Shown here in pieces: positions 30,202 through 38,540 of a stretch of DNA of 64,000 nucleotides (position 1 is its first letter; every line of letters begins with the position of its first letter). The translations under genes and the position numbers were made by a program. Location: contig CAYLHB010000001.1 in assembly GCA_964383505.1 (NCBI GenBank), positions 1 through 64,000 on the forward strand. Direction: 5' to 3'. The notes beneath the pieces are model-generated. The model did not search any database, was not told the DNA's origin, and saw only the letters and a program-made list of their open reading frames with translations. The DNA comes from CAYLHB01 sp964383505. GTDB lineage: Bacteria; Patescibacteriota; Minisyncoccia; Phycocordibacterales; UBA12088.

Positions 30202-31467
30202 ATGGAATACTCATGTACCAAACAGCAAGATGAAGAAGTGTTCAGTGCCCTTGAGGGCGAGGAGCGTCGCGAAGCAGAAGGGCTTGAGCTCATTCCCAGT
30301 GAAAACTACGTCTCACGGGCGGTGCGTGAGGCCTTGGGGTCGGTTGTGACTAACAAATATTCCGAGGGCTATCCAGGTAAGCGCTACTACGGGGGGCAGG
30401 AGTACACCGATGCCTTGGAAACGCTCGCGATTGAGCGGGCGAAGAAGCTCTTTGGAGCCGCATACGTGAACGTGCAACCGCTCTCCGGTGCTCCCGCGAA
30501 CATCGCTACGTACTTCGCGGTCCTCGAGCCCGGGGATACGGTGCTCGGCATGGACCTCTCGCATGGGGGGCACCTCACGCACGGGCACCCGGTCACGATG
30601 ATGACGAAGGTATTCCGTTTCGTGCGCTACAAGATGAAGAACGCGGAGACGGGCGAGATAGACTACGACGAAATGCGCGAGGTGGCGAAAAGGGAAAAGC
30701 CGAAGCTCATCCTCGCAGGGTTCTCCGCGTACTCGCGCGAGCTCGATTACGAGCAGTTTGTCGCGATAGGGAAGGAGGTTGGGGCGTACACCATGGCGGA
30801 TGTTGCACACATAGCGGGCTTGATCGCAGGCAAGGCTGCGAAAAACCCATTCGATGCGGGGTTTGACCTCATGACGACGACTACCCACAAGACCCTACGC
30901 GGGCCACGTGGCGGTATGGTTTTGGTGCGTGAGAGTGCGGAGATTGCAAAAAAGGTAGACAAGGCGGTGTTTCCTGGGCTACAGGGAGGGCCGCACATGA
31001 ACCAGGTGGCCGCGAAGGCGGTGTGCTTTGGCGAGGCACTCCAACCTTCGTTTCGCACCTACGCAGGGCAGATTCTCGTAAACGCGAAAGCGATGGAGCG
31101 CGTGTTGCGTGCGCGCGGAGTGAGGATGCTCGGTGGGGGCACGGACAACCACCTCATTTTGGCGGATGTGTACGGCTCGCTCGGCGTGTCGGGTAAAGAG
31201 GCAGAGACGGTGCTCGACAGTGTGGGTATCACACTAAATAAGAATGTCATTGCGGACGACCCGCGCCCCCCACTCGACCCCTCGGGAATTCGTTTTGGCA
31301 CACCCGCGCTCACAACCCGAGGTTTTACGGAACAGGATTGCGCTCGTGTGGCGGAACTCATGCTGGATGCACTGCAGTGTAGTGGAGATGTGACAAAGCT
31401 TGAGACCATTCGAGAGGAGGTGTGCTCACTCGCACAGAGCCACCCGGTGCCGGAAAGTTTTGTGTAG
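30202..31467 (+). CDS. glyA: serine hydroxymethyltransferase
   Basis: A PLP enzyme that interconverts serine and glycine while charging tetrahydrofolate with a one-carbon unit. It would supply the methylene-THF needed by the ThyX encoded nearby. The 421-residue protein has the N-terminal LELIPSENYVSRAVREALGS, YPGKRYYGGQEYTD, the PLP-lysine region TTTTHKTLRGPRGGMVL, and the C-terminal FGTPALTTRGF. All hallmark segments are intact and the length is standard. It probably forms a single-gene unit, with a hairpin after the stop. Confidence 0.97.
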   Translation: MEYSCTKQQDEEVFSALEGEERREAEGLELIPSENYVSRAVREALGSVVTNKYSEGYPGKRYYGGQEYTDALETLAIERAKKLFGAAYVNVQPLSGAPANIATYFAVLEPGDTVLGMDLSHGGHLTHGHPVTMMTKVFRFVRYKMKNAETGEIDYDEMREVAKREKPKLILAGFSAYSRELDYEQFVAIGKEVGAYTMADVAHIAGLIAGKAAKNPFDAGFDLMTTTTHKTLRGPRGGMVLVRESAEIAKKVDKAVFPGLQGGPHMNQVAAKAVCFGEALQPSFRTYAGQILVNAKAMERVLRARGVRMLGGGTDNHLILADVYGSLGVSGKEAETVLDSVGITLNKNVIADDPRPPLDPSGIRFGTPALTTRGFTEQDCARVAELMLDALQCSGDVTKLETIREEVCSLAQSHPVPESFV

Positions 31468-31505
31468 CAAGTATACTTTCTGTTGACGGTGTATGATTAA
31501 TCAAC

Positions 31506-31528
31506 TAGCCCCGGTATACGCCGGGGTA
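31506..31528 (+). terminator. hairpin after glyA
   Basis: TAgCCCCGG, loop TATACG, CCGGGGTA. It lies 39 bases after the stop. It is followed only by a weak T-rich tract. Confidence 0.5.
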
Positions 31529-31567
31529 CTGCTCTTACAGTAGGGTGTGGAAGTATGCGGGAGCATG

Positions 31568-31573
31568 TACAAT
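31568..31573 (+). promoter_or_regulatory. -10 hexamer of a predicted leaderless mRNA
   Basis: TACAAT, six bases before the ATG at 31580. Confidence 0.5.
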
Positions 31574-31579
31574 GTACCC

Positions 31580-32665
31580 ATGCGCTTGTTTGAGTATCGG
31601 TGGGTTGTGTTTGTGCGGCGCCACGCGTCCCTCATCGCGTTTGTTAGCGGTTTTGCATTTGATGCGCTCACACTCACCCGTATTGACGAGCTCTATGGGC
31701 AGGCGGTTTTTCTTTGCTACCTCTTTGTGGCGGCGGGTACGGTGGTGCTCATACAAGCGGTGGAAGCGGACCGTCGGGTGCCCCGTGTGGTGCGTACGTA
31801 CCGCGCGTGGCTTCCCGCGCTCGTCCAGTTTCCCATGGGAGGCCTCCTCTCGGGCTTCGTGCTCTTCTACAGCAAGAGTGCCTCGCTCCTCACGAGCTGG
31901 CCCTTTTTAGTGATTCTCATCGCGGTCTTTATCGGTAATGAGTTTTTCAAGAGACGCTATGAGCTTTTGGTGTTTCAAATCGGTATGCTCACCTTTGCGC
32001 TCCTCTCCTACAGCGCGCTCACCATTCCCATACTCTATGGGGATGTAGGCACCATTCCTTTTCTCTTGAGTGGCCTCTCGGCGCTCTTTGTGCTCGCGCT
32101 CGTGTTTCAAGGCATCATGCGCGTTGCGCCTTCTGCGTACCACACACACTTTCGCTACCTTGTAGGAACTGTGGGTGCGGTGACAATTATATGGAACATT
32201 GCTTACTTCACCAACCTCATTCCTCCCGTCCCCCTCGCACTCAAAGATATTGGAATATTCCACAGCCTCACCAAGGCACCGTCGGATGGGTACCTCTATC
32301 GCGTCACATACGAAGCGGCTCCGTGGTACCTGCCGTGGCGCACGATTGATACCACGTTTCGTGTGGCTGGGGGAGACGGTGCGTACTGTTACTCTGCGGT
32401 GTTTGCGCCCACGAGCATTTCCACTCGGCTCTTTCACAGGTGGGAGTACTACAGCTCCGCGGGATGGGTGACACGCAGTCGTATTCCATGGTCGGTGCAG
32501 GGTGGAAGGGACGGGGGGTACCGTTGGTACAGTGTGAAGGGCACCCTTGAGGAAGGGAGGTGGCGGTGTGTGGTTGAGACCGAATGGGGTGCCGTGCTGG
32601 GGGTGGATGAATTTACTGTGCTTCGTGCCGAGAGTACCCCGCTTCTTGTTGAGACCAGAAAATAG
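31580..32665 (+). CDS. membrane protein with C-terminal DUF2914-like domain
   Basis: A 361-residue protein. About seven to eight transmembrane helices fill residues 10-230 (for example FVSGFAFDALTLTRIDELYG at the first helix boundary, and FPMGGLLSGFVLFYS). A soluble C-terminal beta domain (about 255-355) follows with FHRWEYYSSAGWVTRSRIPW and GTLEEGRWRCVVETEWGAVLG. Helix-rich N-part plus Trp-rich C-part matches the DUF2914 architecture. No enzymatic function is known. The ATG at 31580 is preferred because a -10 element lies six bases before it; a frame-open codon at 31547 lies upstream of that promoter. Confidence 0.78.
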   Translation: MRLFEYRWVVFVRRHASLIAFVSGFAFDALTLTRIDELYGQAVFLCYLFVAAGTVVLIQAVEADRRVPRVVRTYRAWLPALVQFPMGGLLSGFVLFYSKSASLLTSWPFLVILIAVFIGNEFFKRRYELLVFQIGMLTFALLSYSALTIPILYGDVGTIPFLLSGLSALFVLALVFQGIMRVAPSAYHTHFRYLVGTVGAVTIIWNIAYFTNLIPPVPLALKDIGIFHSLTKAPSDGYLYRVTYEAAPWYLPWRTIDTTFRVAGGDGAYCYSAVFAPTSISTRLFHRWEYYSSAGWVTRSRIPWSVQGGRDGGYRWYSVKGTLEEGRWRCVVETEWGAVLGVDEFTVLRAESTPLLVETRK

Positions 32666-32689
32666 GTTCCGCTTTTTACAGGTTAGTGC

Positions 32690-32695
32690 TACAGT
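32690..32695 (+). promoter_or_regulatory. -10 hexamer of predicted leaderless argS
   Basis: TACAGT, preceded by TGC (extended -10), six bases before the argS ATG. Confidence 0.5.
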
Positions 32696-32701
32696 TCCTC
32701 C

Positions 32702-34378
32702 ATGTTCTACTCGGAACTCGCGGACGTGCTTCAAAGAGCGATTGTGTCGCTCGGGTTTGGCGACGTGCCTGTGGAGCTCGCGCACCCTACGGACAGAAGT
32801 CACGGCGACCTTACTACCAGCATCGCACTTGTGCTCGCCCCCACGCTCGATCGTTCCCCGCGTGACATTGCGGAAGCGATTGTGGCAGGCGTGGATGCAC
32901 CTCCCTATATTGACCGTTTCGAGGTGGCGGGACCCGGGTTCATTAATATCTACCTTTCCCGGGAATTTTTCCGAAAGGCAACTGAATCGATTCTTTCGCT
33001 TGGTGATGTGTGGGGTAAGGGTACGGCACTTGCCGGCAGGCGTATTATGGTGGAGCACAGCCAGCCAAATCCTTTCAAGCCGTTCCACATAGGGCACCTC
33101 ATGAGCAACACGCTCGGCGAGTCCATCTCGCGTCTCATCGAGTGGTCAGGTGCCGAGGTGCGGCGGGTAAACTACCAGGGGGACGTGGGGCTCCACGTTG
33201 CAAAAGCGCTCTGGGGTCTCGCACACCTAAAAGGAGACCCAACCAGCATTGAAGACCTGGGAAGTGCGTACGTGGAGGGAAACCGCGCATATGAGGAGGA
33301 TGAGGGTGCGCGGGCTGAAATCGTTGCATACAACAAGCTCGTCTACGCTCATGCGCCCGAGATTACGGACACCTACACAAAGGGTAGAGAGGCATCACTC
33401 GTGCACTTTGAGGAGCTCTACGCGCTCCTCGGGAGCCGCTTTGACCATTACTTTTTTGAGAGCGAGACGGCGGAACCCGGGCGTGCGCTCGTGAAGGAGG
33501 GGCTCGCGCGCGGTACGTTCACTGAGAGCGAGGGGGCGATTGTGTTCCGGGGCGAAGCGTACGGTCTCCATACCCGTGTGTTTATCACGAAAGATGGTTT
33601 GCCCACCTACGAGGCAAAAGAGCTCGGCCTCGCCTACAAAAAGCGCGAGAAGTGGGAGTTCGATCTCTCCATTACGACGACCGCGGTGGAGCAGAAGGAG
33701 TACATGAGGGTGGTGTACAAAGCACTCTCGCTTTTGAATCCCGCACTTGGCGAGAAGCTCCTCCATGTGCCGCACGGCATGCTCCTCCTCACCTCGGGCA
33801 AGATGAGCTCGCGAAGGGGGAATGTCATCACCGGCGAGTCGCTCCTCTCGGAGATGCGCGCGCGTGCGTGGGAGAAAGTGAAAGACCGTGACCTCCCACC
33901 GCTTGAGCGAGACACGATACGTGATGCGGTTGCGGTTGCGGCAATCAAGTACTCAATACTGAAGCAGAAGGCGGGGAAGAATATCATCTTCGACCCGGAC
34001 GCCTCGCTCTCATTCGAGGGCGATTCAGGCCCGTATCTCCAGTATGCGCACACCCGTGCAGTATCGGTGCTTGAAAAGGCCGATGCGGAGGGAGTGGTGG
34101 CTTTCTGTGAGGTGCCGCTTCCCGAGGTGACCGACCTTGAGCGATTGCTCTACCGTTTTCCCGAGGTGGTGGCACGCGCGACGGAGGAGTTCGAGCCCCA
34201 CCACGTGACAACCTACCTCACGGAGCTCGCGGGGGTGTGGAACAGCTGGTACGCCGCCGAGCGCATACTTGACGGGTCGTCATTTGCACCCTACAAGGTG
34301 GCGCTCGCCACGGCCTTTGCGCATACGATGAAAAATGGTCTATGCCTATTGGGGATAGAAGCACCCCGTCGCATGTAG
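32702..34378 (+). CDS. argS: arginyl-tRNA synthetase
   Basis: A class Ia synthetase that charges tRNA-Arg. The 558-residue protein has the N-terminal tRNA D-loop binding domain (FYSELADVLQRAIVSLGFGD and onward). The HIGH box is SQPNPFKPFHIGHLMSNTLG, and the ArgRS KMSKS equivalent is LTSGKMSSRRGNVIT. A C-terminal DALR anticodon-binding domain follows, recognisable by DSGPYLQYAHTRAVSVL and LYRFPEVVARATEEFEPHHV. The length is typical. It is the first of four aminoacyl-tRNA synthetase genes on this strand within 12 kb (argS, ileS, glyS, metG). Confidence 0.97.
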   Translation: MFYSELADVLQRAIVSLGFGDVPVELAHPTDRSHGDLTTSIALVLAPTLDRSPRDIAEAIVAGVDAPPYIDRFEVAGPGFINIYLSREFFRKATESILSLGDVWGKGTALAGRRIMVEHSQPNPFKPFHIGHLMSNTLGESISRLIEWSGAEVRRVNYQGDVGLHVAKALWGLAHLKGDPTSIEDLGSAYVEGNRAYEEDEGARAEIVAYNKLVYAHAPEITDTYTKGREASLVHFEELYALLGSRFDHYFFESETAEPGRALVKEGLARGTFTESEGAIVFRGEAYGLHTRVFITKDGLPTYEAKELGLAYKKREKWEFDLSITTTAVEQKEYMRVVYKALSLLNPALGEKLLHVPHGMLLLTSGKMSSRRGNVITGESLLSEMRARAWEKVKDRDLPPLERDTIRDAVAVAAIKYSILKQKAGKNIIFDPDASLSFEGDSGPYLQYAHTRAVSVLEKADAEGVVAFCEVPLPEVTDLERLLYRFPEVVARATEEFEPHHVTTYLTELAGVWNSWYAAERILDGSSFAPYKVALATAFAHTMKNGLCLLGIEAPRRM

Positions 34379-34441
34379 GTACATCGTAATTGGGCCTGTT
34401 GCACGACACGGGCGTTACTGTTCGGTTCCTGCTCCGGGTGG

Positions 34442-34447
34442 TAGGAT
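34442..34447 (+). promoter_or_regulatory. -10 hexamer of predicted leaderless ileS
   Basis: TAGGAT, preceded by TGG (extended -10), six bases before the ileS ATG. Confidence 0.5.
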
Positions 34448-34453
34448 TGCGCT

Positions 34454-37400
34454 ATGGCGAAACACGATAAGGAGAACAATGAGGAAGCACGTGCGGTGAG
34501 CGAAACCGCGAGGCGAGAGGAAAAGGTGCTCGCGTACTGGAACGAACACCGTATATTTGAACAAACACTTGATAAAGAAGCCCCGATGGGTGATTTCGTG
34601 TTCTACGACGGGCCGCCGTTCGCGACGGGTCTTCCCCACATGGGCCACCTCCTCGGTTCGTCGGTCAAAGACGTGGTTGGGCGGTATAAGACCATGTGTG
34701 GATACCGCGTGCCGCGTCGGTGGGGGTGGGACTGCCACGGGCTCCCTATTGAAAATATTGTTGAGAAAAAGCTCGGTCTCAAGACAAAGAAAGAAATACT
34801 GGAGCTTGGCATCGACAACTTCAACCGCGAGGCGAAGGAGGCGGTACTCCAATTTGTAGCTGATTGGAAGCACTACGTGGAGCGACTTGGTCGTTGGGTG
34901 GATTTCGATGCTTCGTACAAGACGATGGACAACAGCTACATCGAAGCGGTGTGGGGTGCACTCAAGAAAATACATGATGACAAGCGACTCTACGAGGGCA
35001 CGAAGGTGCTCCTCTACTGCCCGCACTGCGAGACCCCGCTCTCGAAAGCGGAAATCGCGATGGACAACAGCTACAAAGATGTAACGGAGAAAGCGGTAGT
35101 GGCGAAGTTCAAACTTAAAGCCGGACAGAAGGTGGGGGATCTCACCACCGACGATGCGACGTACATCCTCGCATGGACGACGACCCCGTGGACACTGCCG
35201 GGGAATATGGCACTCGCGGTGCGTGCGAGTACCGAGTACGGCGTGTACGACACCCCTGCGGGTCGCGTGGTTGCAGCGCGGGAGCGGGCGGAAACCGTTC
35301 TTGGTAGCTTGACACCGGCGCACGCGGTTTCCGGCGAGTCACTCGTGGGGCTTTCGTACGAACCGCTTTATGAGATCCCCAAGGCGAAAGAGGGTGCGAA
35401 TAAAAAGGTGTGGACCGTGCAAGCCGCGGATTTTGTCACAACCGAGGAGGGTACCGGTGTGGTCCACATTGCGCCCATGTACGGTGAGGACGACCATGAG
35501 CTCGGCAAAGCGCTCGGACTCCCGTTCGTCCAGCTCCTCGACCAGAGCGGTCACTACAATGAGGATGCGCCCGAGTTCCTTCGCGGGCTCTACTATAAAA
35601 AAGGAAGTGGCGAGGTGCTCCGAGACCTCACCTTGCGCGAGCGTGTGTTCCATGCCAACGACCATACGCACAGCTACCCGCACTGCTATCGGTGTAACAC
35701 CGCGCTCATCTACAATGCGCTCTCGTCGTGGTTCATCAACATACAGGCGGTAAAGGAGGATATGCTCACAGCAAACGAGTCGGTGTCGTGGTACCCGGAG
35801 CACCTTAAGCACGGGCGGTTTCGCAACATCGTCGAAACCGCGCCGGATTGGACCATCAGCCGCAATCGCTTTTGGGCGAGCCCGCTCCCGATTTGGAAGC
35901 ATGAGACAACCGGCGAGCTGTTGGTCATCGGTTCGCTTTCCGAACTGCGTGCGCACACCAAAAAGAGTGGAAACACCTACCTCATGGTGCGCCACGGGGA
36001 AGCGGAGAGTAACGTGCTCGGCGTGGTGAGCACCGACATCAAGAACGAACACCACCTGACGGCGCGCGGAGAGGAGCAGGTGCACGAGGCGGCAGAGGTC
36101 CTTAAGAAGGCGGGTATCACCAAAATGGTAAGCTCGCCCTTAGTACGCACCTGTGAAACCGCGGAGCGCATCGCGGACATAATCGGCTATGCCAAGGAGG
36201 ATATTGTCTACGATGCGCGACTCATGGAGTGGCAGCTCGGGGCACTCAACGGGAAACCGGTCTCGGCCATATGGGATATTTGTCCCACGTACGTCGAACG
36301 CTTCACGAACAAGTGTGCGGGAGGAGAGACGCTCGTCGAGATGAAGCGACGTATCGGCGAGGCACTCTACGAGTATGAAACGACCTACGTGAATGAAACC
36401 GTGCTCATTGTGGGCCACGAGTACACGTTGTGGATGGCGGAGTGTGTGGCACGTGGCGCAGACGTCGATGAGTGCATCGAAATACGGGGAAAGGCAAAGG
36501 ACTACGTGAAAAACGGCGAGGTGCGCACGCTCGATTTCGTACCGCTCCCGCACAACGACGAGTTCGAGCTCGACCTCCATCGCCCATACATTGATGAGCT
36601 CCCGCTTGTCGCGAGCGACGGCGCGCGGTTCGTGCGCATACCAGAGGTGGTTGACTGCTGGGTCGAGTCGGGTGCTATGCCGGTTGCTTCCGAACATTTG
36701 CTTCACGAACCTTTCAAAAGGCCCGTGCGTTATCCGGGCGACTTTATCGCGGAGTACATTGCGCAGACCCGCACGTGGTTCTACTACATGCACGCGATGG
36801 GAGTACTTCTCTTCGGCAAAGAGAGCTTTAAGCACTGTGTAACGACCGGTACGGTACTCGCCGAGGATGGGAGCAAGATGAGCAAGTCGAAGGGCAACTA
36901 CACCGACCCACTCATCAATATCGACCGTTTCGGTGCAGATACGCTCCGGCTCTACCTCCTCGGCTCGGTAGTGATGCAGGGCGAGGACATGAGCTTCAGG
37001 GACGACGAACTCAAGGAGCTCCACAACCGCTTTATCAATATTCTTTGGAACACATACACCTTCTACGAGACCTACCGTGATGAGGGTGCTGTGACCCCTC
37101 CCAACAAGACTTCACAGAGCACTCACGTGCTCGACGTATGGATTATCGCCCGTCTCAACGAGGTAGTGCGGCAAGTGACCGAGCACATGGAGCGATACGA
37201 CACGGTCGTCTCGGTGCGCACGCTTCGCGCGTTTGTGACCGACCTCTCCACGTGGTACCTACGTCGTTCTCGGGACCGCTTGAAGGGCGTCGAGGGCGTC
37301 GAGGCGCAACAAGAAGCACTCTCCACCTTTAGACACACACTCATTGAACTTTCAAAACTACTCGCGCCACTTGCTCCCTTTATCGCAGAGGATATCTACC

Positions 37401-37936
37401 GGGGGTGCGGTGCGGAGAAAGAAAGCGTGCACCTTGCGTCGTGGCCTCAAGGTGAGCCATGTGATGATCAGGAAGTGCTCGCGAAGATGGAGGCGACCCG
37501 ACAGGTGGTCTCTGAAGCACTTGAGCGGCGCGCTACCGCAGGGGTAAAGGTGCGCCAGCCACTCTCGCGCCTCACCGCACCAGATGTCGCACTACTCTAC
37601 ACGGAACTCATTATGGAGGAGGTGAATGTGCACGAGGTAGTGGAGGGAGCGAAGATCGAGCTCGACACTACACTCACTCCGGAGTTGGTGCGAGAGGGCA
37701 GGGTGCGCGAGCTCGTGCGGAGCGTCCAAGAATTACGAAAATCAGCCAAGCGTGCACCCTCTGATGAGGTGGTGCTCGTGGTGGGTGCGGGTGATGAGGC
37801 GCGCCCGCTTGTGGAGGAGGCGCGCGAGCGGCTCCGCAAGGTCGCGAATGTTACAGAGGTCGTGTACGAAGACCTCCCCGAAGACTCATGTGAGCTTCAC
37901 CTCGAGACGCTTCGTATGAAACTCGCACTTCGCTAG
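34454..37936 (+). CDS. ileS: isoleucyl-tRNA synthetase with an internal histidine-phosphatase domain
   Basis: A 1160-residue class Ia synthetase. HIGH box PHMGH (61-65), a CP1 editing domain (about 200-400), TISRNRFWASPLPIW near 470 and KMSKS at 808-812 followed by the anticodon domain. It is of the eukaryote-like type. Between LLVIGSLSEL (about 495-504) and DLHRPYIDELP (from about 707) sits an extra module of about 195 residues that is a full histidine-phosphatase fold: RHGE with catalytic His514, Arg565 in SSPLVRTCETA, Glu592 in LMEWQLGALNG, and His655 in IVGHE. The core resumes with VVDCWVESGAMP. The frame is uninterrupted, so this is a genuine embedded fusion. Its substrate is unknown; proofreading-related or phosphometabolite hydrolysis are possibilities only. 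Confidence 0.95.
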   Translation: MAKHDKENNEEARAVSETARREEKVLAYWNEHRIFEQTLDKEAPMGDFVFYDGPPFATGLPHMGHLLGSSVKDVVGRYKTMCGYRVPRRWGWDCHGLPIENIVEKKLGLKTKKEILELGIDNFNREAKEAVLQFVADWKHYVERLGRWVDFDASYKTMDNSYIEAVWGALKKIHDDKRLYEGTKVLLYCPHCETPLSKAEIAMDNSYKDVTEKAVVAKFKLKAGQKVGDLTTDDATYILAWTTTPWTLPGNMALAVRASTEYGVYDTPAGRVVAARERAETVLGSLTPAHAVSGESLVGLSYEPLYEIPKAKEGANKKVWTVQAADFVTTEEGTGVVHIAPMYGEDDHELGKALGLPFVQLLDQSGHYNEDAPEFLRGLYYKKGSGEVLRDLTLRERVFHANDHTHSYPHCYRCNTALIYNALSSWFINIQAVKEDMLTANESVSWYPEHLKHGRFRNIVETAPDWTISRNRFWASPLPIWKHETTGELLVIGSLSELRAHTKKSGNTYLMVRHGEAESNVLGVVSTDIKNEHHLTARGEEQVHEAAEVLKKAGITKMVSSPLVRTCETAERIADIIGYAKEDIVYDARLMEWQLGALNGKPVSAIWDICPTYVERFTNKCAGGETLVEMKRRIGEALYEYETTYVNETVLIVGHEYTLWMAECVARGADVDECIEIRGKAKDYVKNGEVRTLDFVPLPHNDEFELDLHRPYIDELPLVASDGARFVRIPEVVDCWVESGAMPVASEHLLHEPFKRPVRYPGDFIAEYIAQTRTWFYYMHAMGVLLFGKESFKHCVTTGTVLAEDGSKMSKSKGNYTDPLINIDRFGADTLRLYLLGSVVMQGEDMSFRDDELKELHNRFINILWNTYTFYETYRDEGAVTPPNKTSQSTHVLDVWIIARLNEVVRQVTEHMERYDTVVSVRTLRAFVTDLSTWYLRRSRDRLKGVEGVEAQQEALSTFRHTLIELSKLLAPLAPFIAEDIYRGCGAEKESVHLASWPQGEPCDDQEVLAKMEATRQVVSEALERRATAGVKVRQPLSRLTAPDVALLYTELIMEEVNVHEVVEGAKIELDTTLTPELVREGRVRELVRSVQELRKSAKRAPSDEVVLVVGAGDEARPLVEEARERLRKVANVTEVVYEDLPEDSCELHLETLRMKLALR

Positions 37937-37945
37937 CGAGTGACT

Positions 37946-38521
37946 ATGTACACGCTCATCACCGAACACGCGTTTGTACTCGGGAGTACGCCCGAGGGAG
38001 AGGCGAGCCGTGTGCTCTTTCTCCTCACGAAGTCGCGGGGGCTCATACGGGTCCATGCACAGGGGGTGCGCCTTGAGCGGTCGAAACTGCGCTACCTCCT
38101 GTCTGAAGGTGCGTGGGTGCGGGTGACCATGGTGCGGGGTCGTGAGGTGTGGCGTGTGGTGAATGCGTGTGAAGGGGTGGGTGCCGTGGCAGACAACCGC
38201 CTCTATGTGCGCGCGGCTCTGCGCCGTGTGCGAACGCTTGCGCGAAGGTTGGTGCACGGAGAGGGCGATCAAACGAAACTCTATGCGGTTCTTTCGGATG
38301 GGTGCGCGGCACTTGTTGCCTCACCGGACGCACGTACACTCCGGCTCCTTGAGGTGCTCCTCGTGGCCCGCATACTCAACACACAGGGGTACCTCAGTGA
38401 ATCGAACATACGGTCGGGTCTGCTTGAGGGAACTTCGTATGAAGGCATCGATATGACTGACTCCGACATGCGGACACTTATTCGCAACGTAAACGATGCA
38501 CTGCGGGAGTGTCAGCTCTAG
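37946..38521 (+). CDS. recO: RecO-like DNA repair protein, short form
   Basis: A 191-residue protein with the RecO N-terminal OB domain: MYTLITEHAFVLGSTPEGEA, then LFLLTKSRGLIRVHAQGVRLERSKLR, matching the family pattern in which a Lys/Arg-Ser-Lys follows the Gly. The remainder is an all-helical domain (VRTLARRLVHGEG, then LRLLEVLLVARILNTQGYL). The four-Cys zinc finger and the end of the canonical 240-residue protein are absent. RecO loads RecA on SSB-coated DNA; recA and ssb are both in this window. It begins nine bases after the ileS stop. Confidence 0.78.
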   Translation: MYTLITEHAFVLGSTPEGEASRVLFLLTKSRGLIRVHAQGVRLERSKLRYLLSEGAWVRVTMVRGREVWRVVNACEGVGAVADNRLYVRAALRRVRTLARRLVHGEGDQTKLYAVLSDGCAALVASPDARTLRLLEVLLVARILNTQGYLSESNIRSGLLEGTSYEGIDMTDSDMRTLIRNVNDALRECQL

Positions 38522-38527
38522 CTTTGG

Positions 38528-38533
38528 TATACT
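38528..38533 (+). promoter_or_regulatory. -10 hexamer of a predicted leaderless mRNA
   Basis: TATACT, preceded by TGG, seven bases before the ATG at 38541, immediately after recO. Confidence 0.55.
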
Positions 38534-38540
38534 GGAAGGT

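Noticed and set aside
31907..33097. Long open frame of about 396 codons on the minus strand
   Set aside because: It is antisense to the DUF2914 gene and argS, both strongly supported, and its translation is rich in His, Arg and Cys without motifs.
34415..35323. Long minus-strand frame of about 300 codons opposite ileS
   Set aside because: Antisense shadow of a well-conserved synthetase; composition is typical of a GC-rich shadow frame.
35984..36560. The phosphatase segment as a separate gene or assembly chimera
   Set aside because: There is no stop, frame change or ribosome site at either boundary, and the synthetase core resumes exactly on the far side; kept as an embedded domain.
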